From NCBI GenBank assembly GCA_029962745.1, contig CM057153.1:13777241-13841240 (forward strand): 64,000 bases of DNA, read 5' to 3'. The translations under genes and the position numbers were made by a program. The stretch's first letter is position 1. The number at the start of each line of letters is the position of its first letter. A model generated the notes under the pieces. The model had not been told where the DNA came from and ran no database searches. It saw nothing but the letters and a program-made list of their open reading frames with translations. This DNA is from Echinometra lucunter (lineage: Eukaryota; Echinodermata; Echinoidea; Camarodonta; Echinometridae). Shown here piece by piece: positions 55,830-64,000 of this stretch.

Positions 55830-57790
55830 CTACCTTGGTCTTGGCCTATGTCCATAGTCTCTTGAAATCGGGCTATCACGGCTCATTCTCAGATCTTTGT
55901 GCAACCTATCCTTTGGCCTATGCTGGTAATCCACGCTATATGAATGACTATCGTCTCTGTCTGAATAATCTCTTGATGGCCAGTCCTCATAACCTCTACC
56001 CATACCTTGATCCCCTTTAGGTCCCCACTCCTGCTTGGGCCAAGGTTTCCTTTCACCCCTCCTGCCACGTTCCCAATGTTCCCTTGCCCATGCCTCGCGA
56101 GGTCTATCATCCCGCAGGTCCACATCTCTCCTGTAGTCGACATCTTCCCGGGAGTGTCTATCAGGAGCCAACCGTTGGTCAGTTCTTAGTCCGGTATCTT
56201 CCCTGCGCTCATCCTGAAGCTCCCCGTCATCATCGTCCCCGTACTTCCACCCCTCTTCCCCAGGAGGTGGTGGCTCCAGCTTACGCTTTTTGGTGACTGG
56301 AGGAGCTGCTGGTGCTGGGTGTTGCGGGATGAGGGGCTGCTGAGGACCAGGTGGGCGATGAGGAGGGAGGAGAGGTTGCCGTGAGATGGGTGGATGGTGA
56401 GGGACAGGCGGACGATGAGTGATGGGTGGTGGTCCTTGGAATGGTGCTTGAGGCTGCTCACGAGGAGGGAGAGGGCCAGGTTGGTGTGGAGGGCCAGGAT
56501 GAGGGGCACTGGAATGTGGATGATGAGCTGGCTGTGAATGTGGCTTGTTCTGACTGTACAAGGGATTGGGATGCCTTGGCAAGTCTTTTGGTGGGTACGC
56601 AGCTTGTTGCTCACTTTGCACCAAGGGAGGAGGATGCTGTTGTTGATGGTGGTGATGACTTAAGTCTTGGTTCCACGTTTGGGATGTTGAAGAAGCTGGG
56701 CTACATGTTACCACATTTCCTACATTTCCCTCTACAGCAGGCATAACTTGCGGCTGTGGCTGATTTATATTTGGGCTTTGTTTGTGTGCTGGTGCTTCAG
56801 GATTTGCTGCATTCCACAGCATTGCTCCCACAGCAAAAGGTGGCAGATTAGGTGGAGGACATAATGGTTGCTCCTCTTCTTCCGTCTTAGATGTTTCCTG
56901 AGGCGCATCTGCTCCTGGTCCACCTGGAGTACTAGTAACATCATCCTTGGGAGTCATTGTACTAGAATCTGCTTGGGCCAATCGGACATCGGGAGAAGTG
57001 CCCGCTTCATCAGACGTTTGTTCGTCAGTCTTTCCCAGTTTTCCTGTAGCTTTGTTTATCTCTGACTGGAGCGACTCTATCTGCCTGTCCAAAAGAGCCT
57101 TTTTGGCTTCCTCCACCTGCTTGGTGAGTTGAATCAGTAACTGCTGCTGTTCAGAGAGTCCCGACTGTTCACTGAATGTACTCAGGAGGTTCTGAGAAGC
57201 ATCAGCTGCAACACTAGCAATGTCAGTTGCCTTCACTCCACTCTCTGCACCCACATCAGCTTTTGCAACCTCCTTCTCTTCTGGGATAACCACTTGAGGT
57301 ACTACGGGTGGAGCAGGTTCAGGAATCACAGCAGAAGGGGGCATACTGCGCCCTTGGAGCCAATCATCTGTGGGATCCGATGGATCATATGGTGCCTCCC
57401 GCTCCTCCCTCGTTGGCGAATATGGTTCCTCCAGCTCCACTTCAAGTTCCTTCGGATCGGCGTTGGCATACTGTGCCACAATCGGATCAACAAGCTGATC
57501 TTCAGTAACATACATCTCCCTTGTCTTGGGAAAGACATCTTTAGGAGTCATGAGATCTGATATTTCCTTCATGGTGGGTACGTTAGACCGGAACGAGGAC
57601 ATGGTATTCTCTGGTGGACTGATGTCAGGTTGATGATGCTTCCTTTTAGGGGCATGGTGTACTGGAGGTTCCCTAGGAGGTTGGTGGATAGGTTTGGAGG
57701 CTAACTCTCCATCAAGGCTCATTGAGCGCTGCTTGTCTTTATGTCTTATCACTATACCCAGCAACATGTGAGGTCTATTTGAGGGCAGGC
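55830..57790 (-). CDS. DIDO1: DIDO1-like last exon (coiled coil, Pro-rich, Arg/Asp tail)
   Basis: A 1961-bp terminal exon. It begins (G)LPSNRPHMLLGIVIRHKDK, which completes the SPOC-adjacent signature, and ends at TAG 55832-55830. A MKEISDLMTPKDVFP motif, an acidic PYSPTREEREAPYDP stretch and a coiled coil around 57050-57190 precede some 250 residues of His/Pro/Gln and then an Arg-Asp-Arg-rich tail (SREDVDYRRDVDLRDDRPRE). The tail resembles RS/RD-type RNA-binding or phase-separating segments. Confidence 0.9.
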
Positions 57791-60700
57791 CTGTGGATCA
57801 AGAAGAAGATATAAATATGATTTTCATTTGAAAGTTCACTATTGGTACTGAATATCAACTGAGATGCATATATCAAGATGTCACAAAGAAGGGGTAGCTA
57901 AGAATCTATCAAAAGTTTGTCTTTCCACTTAAAAAAACTAGATGAATCTTCTTTGGAAACAAGCAAACATTCACTATGAACATGGCGGACAAAGAAAGCG
58001 GACAAAATAAACAACCTCTCATTCTACCCTTCACAATGGTTCTGGTAGTCAAAAGAACATCCCTTCACAGCTGTTATGTTTAATCATGTAGTTCCAGGTG
58101 AATATGCATGTGACACCTGTTCCACATATTTTAGACAATAGCATTGAAGGGATGTTCTTTTGACTACCAGAACCATTGTGAAGGGTAGAATGAGGGGTTG
58201 TTTATTTTGTCCGCTTTCTTTGTCCGTCGTGTTCATAGTGATTGACCCTACAACTCCACATACATATTTGTATCATTTCACAATTATATATATTTTATAT
58301 CTTGGAATGGCATGTATGGGCTCACATGGCTACGGGCAACAGGGAAGAATTCTACTTATGTGAACCCTGACCTGCATGCCAGCTTTTATCTGTTACACTG
58401 TATGTATACCTTGTATTCATTTTTATGCCTTTTATCCTATTTTCATGCCAAAAATCCTATATTTGCATGGAAATTTTAAAAAATACAACAATGTGATTCC
58501 CCTTTAACTCTCTATGATATCCTAAAAGAAAATACAATATTAGTAATAAGTATGACTTACTGAATTATTTTGATCCTAACTCTTCTACATTGTACTTCTT
58601 TTATTGAAAATGATCTACAGTACAAAATACACACGTAGAGTACACCGAGCATTGGGATAAACTTAAAATGTTGATAAAACAACATGAAAATAAGATAAAA
58701 TAAAGGTAATACAGAATCAATGTCAGAACTTTCCAAAGTCTTATTTTCATGGAAAAATCCTATTGTCATATTCTCTCCAAAAAATCCTACTAAATAGGAT
58801 AAAATCCTACTACTTGGCAGCTGAGCGCACATAGCGTGCTCCCTAGGGGAAGATTCAGCATTTCTTTGTCACTCTCACTATGAACATGGCGGACAAAGAA
58901 AGTGGACAAAATAAACAACCTCTCATTCTACCCTTCACGATGGTTCTGGTAGTCAAAAGAACATCCCTTCACAGCTATTATGTTTAATCATGTAGTTCCA
59001 GGTGAATATGCATGTGACACCTGTTCCACATACTTTACACAATAGCAGTGAAGGGATGTTCTTTTGACTACCAGAACCATTGTGAAGAGTAGAATGAGGG
59101 GTTGTTTATTTTGTCCACTTTCTTTGTCCGACCGTCATGTTCATAGTGCCTTCCTTGTCTGCTCCTTCTCCTACATTCTCTCACCTTTTTCTCTTCTCGC
59201 TGAACCTTTTTTTTTTGGGGGGGGGGGGGTGACTGCCCCATTGCCCCCTAGCTACACAGGTGATAACATCGTACATAAGGGAAAACATACCTGGGCCATT
59301 GAACGGCAGGATGTGCTGGGGCACCTTGTCAGTGGACGGCAGGGCTAACAAGTAAAAGTCCTTGACATGGGGGCGGTTCTTCCCGATCACACCGATACGC
59401 TGCCTGGTGTAGAAGTAGTCAAAGAGCGCAAAGTAAGCCGCTCCTTCGTCCTCCTGCCAGACATGGAAGCGCATGATGGTCATCTCTGTTGACTGAGACT
59501 GTTTGAGCTTGGTGAAGTAATCCCATACAACCTTGTACGGGATTCGTCCACACACCTCTAGTGTGTCCTGTAAGTCCTGTTGATGGAAAATGGAAAGTGA
59601 GAATGAGTTACTGGTCATTCAGTAAAACCTTGACATACAAACTACCTGTATATATCACTTGGCAGTATGGACTACATTTCCAGTTTGTTTTGTTCCATCC
59701 AGCAACCAAGTCATTCATTACACTCAAGGTCAGGCCCTCTTCCTCTTCAAATCCCCCACATCAATTTGAAGAAAGGTCAACAAAATATAACCTTTTCTAG
59801 TCCTACTATTTGGAATAGTCTCCCCCTTGCACATTTGTACCTGCCCTTCAGTTGAATCTTTCAAAAGAAATTTAAAGGCATTGGCTAACTTTGTGAGTAG
59901 CTGATTTAAAAAATTCTCAAACTAAGATGAAACATGTGTATGAGTACTTGTATTTGTACTCAAAAACCCTGAAACCAACCTTAATTTGGAATGAAAAAGG
60001 GTAAGTTAGACGCAAACAGCAAATTTATTATCCTTCGTTTCACGAGACAATCACTAAGAGGACTACTTTGCTTGAATTTGAAAATGCCGTTATGTGCCTC
60101 CCGCCGCGTGATACACCAATACACACAGTACGGTAAGGTGAGTCATACGCGCATGCGCACTCCTTATGTCTATTCTGTGCAACCGACCCTCGTATATTTT
60201 TCAAACATTGATTCACATTTTTTATATTTAAAAATACTTCCTGTGGATATTATACTTTGAAACTTTCAGACTGGTATTTTTACACTATAACCCTTATGTT
60301 TATCCCATTTTCAAGTAACAAAACAAGATTTTTTAAAATCATAACAATGTTAACCAATGCCTTTAAGACTTATTTGTCTTCTCTGCGATAAGCTTTTGAA
60401 CTTTTATGCACTTGGAGAGCAAAATAATTATGCTGTTTCATTTTTTTCTTACTGTAAAGCACCTTGAGCATGTTTTATGGAAATATAAATATCAATATGA
60501 CATATTGGTATATATATATACATGTACTTCCCCGAAAGTAGATTTGCAGGATTTTTTGTACAGATATTGAGACTGCTCAAGAGGATACAGGACAGGTTTG
60601 ATAAATGGATGAATGGAGTATTTAGAAACACTGCTAAATAGAAATACATATACTTACATCCATATCCCCTTGAGTAGTCTCAATATCTGTACAAAAAAAT

Positions 60701-63700
60701 TATGCAAATCTACTTCCGGGGAAGAATTTTGCAGTGATATTCCTTGTTATAGGGTGACTAGGGGCTATCAAGTGAGGAATTTTCTTTGTGGAATTTTCAT
60801 ACAAACACCCATGACCTACCCTGCAACTTATTATTAAACCACTGATCTTAGTATCATCCTTTACAGTCAATAAGTTTATAACTTTTCATTGTTTAGAGCT
60901 TTGTAACACATGTAAAAAGTGATGTATAAATCTCACATATCATTTTTATCATTACTATTAATATTATTTACTATCATTATCATTATCATTAATCAATATT
61001 ATTATCATTATCATCATTATCATTATTACCATTATCGTCATCATTATTTTCATTATCATTATCCTTATTATCATTATTATCATTATCATCAATTATCATT
61101 ATCATTATTATCATTATAACTATTATACAACTATAATTTTCTGCTAATTGAATGTCAGATATTAACGAATACTATGAATAATACATGAAGGGCCCCACAT
61201 TTTAACTTTTTTGTAGGGAGAGTCGGGATTAAAATTCAAAGCCCTGAATGTATCGAGTCCTGTGTTAATATTGTTCAGTTTTGGCTCGGGGTCCTAACCT
61301 AAATTATACGGGCCCATGTATCCTGGGCACCCGTTAGTGTCAGGCCTTGATATAGGTATAACAAAACTACCAAGGTACCTACCATGGGAATACTGTGGGC
61401 GGGGCCTGAGACATGATGTGCTACAGCAACAAACTTAGAGACTTCATGCATGAAGATGAATCCCCTCCAAGCCGGCGATGATGTTATCACTGCTGACGAT
61501 GCCGACCTCTTGACCTGTGAAGGTCGCGATGCTTTCTTCTCCTTCACTGGTTTAGAGGCAGTAGGTGCTACTACGGGAGGTGTGGGACTGCCGGGAGGTG
61601 TTCTGAATTATGAGCATACATGTGAAACAAAGCTATATTCCTCAAAACCCTCTTCAAAATTTTGTTGGTTGATTAGTGAATGGGAAGGGCAATTTTATTC
61701 ATTTTAAGAAAATACTGCTTACAAGCAGAGCTGGACAAGAAATGTCATCATTGCAACCAACTTAAAAATATCATCTGTTCAAGTTATGAAGAATATGAAA
61801 AAGGGGTGGTATCATTTTTTCAGGCTTAACCGATATTCGCATCGGAGATCAGCGACTGCCGATTCTTGGCCGCATCGGCTAAACATCGGAATCGGTAAAT
61901 ATTTTGATGGTGAGCCGATGCGGATCCGATGCAAGCAACAGATGTTTGGCAGTTACAATCACACTTAGACCCTATGTTGTTTTGCATTGCGAGCGTAGCA
62001 GACGGAATTAAATTTTTGTTATTGTATTACTCATCTCTACTTTAGCCGCCGCGCTCTGCGCTGCATCGGTATTGGAATCGGAATCGGGCCGATGCGGATG
62101 TAAAAACATCGTGAATCGGATCGGCAGCAAAATTCCATATCGGTTAAGCCCTATCATTTTTTACTGTATAATATTGTTTCATTCTTCACATTTTCACTAA
62201 CATCTGTGATAAGTGAACAAATTAGTATTTACAATCCAAATTATACAAGGAGGATTTCTAGACAGATACAATTTAACCACCCTCCTGTAGGCAGGAATTC
62301 CCAAATAAGTGGTTGTCCATAGCTTACCTAGCCTCATCAACAGGCTCTCTAATGATCACCGCTGCATTCTCATCACCCTCATCATCGTCATCGTCATCAT
62401 CATCGCCACCACCAACAGTCTCCATCAGGTCATCGTAGAGGTCTTCTGTGACGGATTTTACCTTGGGTTTTTTCTCCTCTATCTCCTCTCCAAAGAATTT
62501 GACAGGTTTCTCCTTCACAACCCCTCCTTTCTTCTTTTCCTCTACCACTTTCTTCACGATCTTGGGGGTTTTCCGCACAACGGCCTTCTTCTTGACAACT
62601 TTCTCTTCCTGAGGAGCTAGTACTTTACCTAAAATCAAGGAATATTCAAAAATATTTTATAAAAGTCAATGATGTGTTGCAAGCAATAATAATGACAACA
62701 TTCATATAGCGCTTAATGTACAATATTGTTTCTAAGAGCTCACATCTCAACACATGAATTAAGCAATTAACTTATGAAGAAACTAGATGAATCTTCGACC
62801 ACGCGTGGTCGAACTTTATGCCTCTGCCATTACCAGTTCAGAAATAAATGGCACTTCATGTTGCTTTATTTTCATTTATACAATGACATCTTTGACCTTG
62901 ACCTTTGCCCTTGTGACCCCCAAATCTAATGAGAGCATTGCCCTTTCCATATGCATACATGAGCCAAGTTTGTTGAACCGTCAAATGGTTACTGAGTTAT
63001 CACAAGAACGAACCATTTCTATGTACATAATGACCTCTATGACCTTTGACCTTTGACCTTGAGACTCCAAAATCCAATCAGATGATTGTCCCTTCCATAT
63101 GCATACCTGTGCCAAGTTTGAGGTTGATCGGTCAAATGGTTGTTGAGTTATGGTGAAAACAAACCATTTCTATGTGCATAATGACCTCTATGACCTTTGA
63201 CCTTTGACCTTGTCACCCCCAAATCTAATCAGATCATTGTCCCTTCCATGTGCATACATGAGCCAAGTTTGAAGCCAATCTGTCAAATGGTTCTTAAGTT
63301 ATCGCGAGAACAAAAACGGGACGGACGGACGGACGGACGACCCGAAAACATAATGCCTCCGGCAACCACCTACGGTGGGCGGAGGCATAAAAACTTTGGC
63401 AATAAAGAAACATGAAAATTAAAGCATACATATGAATACACTGTGTAATATATAAGTAATAATTAAATATGATTATGAAATTATACCTATAACTGGAGAA
63501 TAGGGAAAAAATGAGTCTTAGTATGCATATTAACTGAATCTAGGAAATTACGGTGCAAAGGGGGGCACAAGTTTATAACTTAGCTTAAAATTTGCAGAAC
63601 ATGACATTTTGACATCACAAAAAAACCTTTATACAAAACTACAAAAAGATGCATTTTGACAATAGTACCTTGCGGTGAGGTGTGGATGTTGTGGGGGAGG

Positions 63701-63961
63701 GGGGAAGAAGGTGGGTATATGATACCAAGACTTACCAGTACAGATCTTGCAATTAAGATCAAACAGATGGGCTTTGTGCTGTTCTGTTGTGTCTATCAGC
63801 ATGGTTTTAGGTGTGGTTGGAGAAGTGGGTGTGGTTGGGGAGGAGCCCCCTTGATGACCGGTAGGGGAACCAAAGGACAGTCTGTTAGGACTCTTCAATT
63901 CCGTCACTGGCGAGGACCTGTTGGACTGCCTAGAAGTTTCCTCTTCCTCCTTAGCATGGGG
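55830..63961 (-). CDS. DIDO1: DIDO1/PHF3-family protein, C-terminal 997 residues (5 exons; 5' part off right edge)
   Basis: Exons 63961-63736, 62628-62328, 61602-61383, 59576-59291 and 57790-55830 join in phase (1, 2, 0, 1). In order: a Ser/Pro linker ending HLFDLNCKICTG, which in this family follows the TFIIS-like domain; a Lys/Glu-rich linker with an Asp run; the SPOC domain (WRGFIFMHEVSKFVAVAHHV to RIPYKVVWDYFTKLK, RFHVWQED, LFDYFYTRQRIGVIG, DFYLLALPS); the family signature MLLGIVIRHKDK; a coiled coil LSEQQQLLIQLTKQVEEAKK; a His/Pro/Gln-rich stretch; and an Arg/Asp/Glu-rich tail ending PRPR. SPOC domains of PHF3 read phosphorylated Pol II CTD. PHD and TFIIS domains would lie to the right. 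The charged Arg/Asp tail is nearer DIDO1 than PHF3, but an invertebrate co-orthologue of both is likely. Confidence 0.88.
57972..58240. mobile_element. 269-bp palindromic MITE, family D copy 2
   Basis: The same length, ends and internal words as copy 1, flanked by ATT on both sides. It lies in the last intron of the DIDO1-like gene. Confidence 0.92.
58876..59148. mobile_element. Palindromic MITE, family D copy 3
   Basis: The same ends and arms as copies 1 and 2, with a small extra ACC near 59131. The flanking trinucleotides (TCT and CCT) differ by one base. Only about 640 bp separates it from copy 2 in the same intron. Confidence 0.9.
59291..59576 (-). CDS. DIDO1: DIDO1-like exon (rest of SPOC domain)
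   Basis: It encodes DLQDTLEVCGRIPYKVVWDY, FTKLKQSQSTEMTIMRFHVW, and on to LFDYFYTRQRIGVIGKNRPH and VKDFYLLALPSTDKVPQHIL. This completes the SPOC fold. Acceptor TTCCATCAACAG, donor CCCAG|GTATGT, phase 1. Confidence 0.92.
59690..60490 (+). mobile_element. LINE (CR1/L2-like) 3' relic, interrupted
   Basis: Frames read FSSPTIWNSLPLA and, after a shift, VESFKRNLKALA, the usual end of CR1/L2-type ORF2. Near 60455 the words AAAGCACCTTGAGCATGTTT followed by TATGGAAATATAAATA resemble their 3' ends. About 300-400 bp of other sequence lies between, so it is broken. It sits antisense in a DIDO1-like intron. Confidence 0.65.
60527..60726. mobile_element. Short TIR element
   Basis: TTGTACAGATATTGAGACTG, preceded by GAAAGTAGATTTGCA, is mirrored by AGTCTCAATATCTGTACAA and TGCAAATCTACTTCCGGGG. 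Arms of about 60 bp. Confidence 0.8.
60945..61125. repeat. ATTATC/ATTATT microsatellite
   Basis: Imperfect ATTATCATTATC runs over about 180 bp. Confidence 0.9.
61383..61602 (-). CDS. DIDO1: DIDO1-like exon (start of SPOC domain)
   Basis: It encodes TPPGSPTPPVVAPTASKPVK, then SSAVITSSPAWRGFIFMHEV and SKFVAVAHHVSGPAHSIPM. The Trp-Arg-Gly-Phe-Ile strand opens the SPOC beta-barrel. Acceptor CTCATAATTCAG, donor CCCATG|GTAGGT. Confidence 0.88.
61823..62150. mobile_element. Palindromic element with CGATGCGG repeats
   Basis: GGCTTAACCGATAT at the left is mirrored by ATATCGGTTAAGCC at the right. Inside are many CATCGG/CCGATGCG words in both orientations. The open frame over it is incidental. Confidence 0.78.
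62328..62628 (-). CDS. DIDO1: DIDO1-like exon (Lys/Glu and Asp-rich linker)
   Basis: It encodes GKVLAPQEEKVVKKKAVVRK through VKSVTEDLYDDLMETVGGG, a run of eight Asp, and AAVIIREPVDEA. 301 bp. Acceptor CTTGATTTTAG, donor GCTAG|GTAAGC. Confidence 0.85.
62775..63390 (+). mobile_element. Element with three tandem TGACCTTTGACC units and GGACGGAC run
   Basis: It starts near CTAGATGAATCTTCGACCAC and ends near CCTACGGTGGGCGGAGGCAT. Three units of about 150 bp each contain GACC(T)TTGACCTTTGACC, CTTCCATATGCATAC and GTCAAATGGTT. A GACGGACGGACGGACG run precedes the end. TATGCCTC near the start and GAGGCATA at the end are inverted. Confidence 0.8.
63736..63961 (-). CDS. DIDO1: DIDO1-like exon (linker, CKICTG motif)
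   Basis: Acceptor TTTCTTTGTAG then CCCCATGC. It encodes PHAKEEEETSRQSNRSSPVT through SPTTPTSPTTPK and TTEQHKAHLFDLNCKICT, donor ACTG|GTAAGT. The DTTEQHKxHLFDLNCKICTG block is characteristic of DIDO1/PHF3. Confidence 0.88.
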
Positions 63962-64000
63962 CTACAAAGAAACAATGATCTCTGTCATTATGATATCTCT

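Noticed and set aside
56186..56614. 142-codon minus-strand frame inside the DIDO1-like last exon
   Set aside because: It is an out-of-frame shadow of the long coding exon, which carries the family signature in the other frame.

Overview
The window looks like animal nuclear DNA, most likely from a marine invertebrate deuterostome such as a sea urchin. The evidence is GT-AG introns, short exons scattered in AT-rich DNA, many ACATGTAC-type simple motifs, long homopolymers, and a dense crowd of short inverted-repeat elements. The organism assignment is an inference from general sequence texture and from the protein sequences; nothing in the window names the species. There are no bacterial features, and most open frames here are chance frames inside repeats or shadows of exons.

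Three protein-coding genes can be built with matching splice phases. (1) Minus strand, 27871 down past the left edge: a coiled-coil protein resembling yeast Bfr1. Four exons are visible (27871-27805, 5256-5156, 3778-3611, 681-509), and its first intron is about 22.5 kb and packed with repeats. (2) Plus strand, 39395-47604: a complete RAD21 (cohesin kleisin) gene with 12 coding exons encoding 612 residues. A probable promoter and non-coding first exon lie near 36.54-36.71 kb (E2F, YY1 and ETS-like sites). (3) Minus strand, 63961-55830: the C-terminal 997 residues of a DIDO1/PHF3-family protein (SPOC domain, coiled coil, proline-rich and Arg/Asp-rich tail). Its 5' part lies beyond the right edge. 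Genes 2 and 3 converge tail to tail across about 8 kb.

Most of the rest is repeat-derived. Intron 1 of the coiled-coil gene holds a 4.3-kb inverted repeat with arms of about 1.15 kb (23.43-27.70 kb), two copies of a 550-bp GC-rich element (8.1 and 19.1 kb), and several foldback MITEs. The 28.5-39 kb intergenic stretch carries nested degenerate elements, a LINE relic, a short-TIR element with telomere-like interior, and a satellite array. The RAD21 introns and 3' region and the DIDO1-like introns share a 269-bp palindromic MITE family with 3-bp target duplications. An array of decayed copies of coiled-coil gene exon 2 lies at 4.4-5.0 kb.

No computation or database search was possible. Gene models rest on reading frames, splice-site sequences and phase agreement. 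Family calls rest on recognised motifs.
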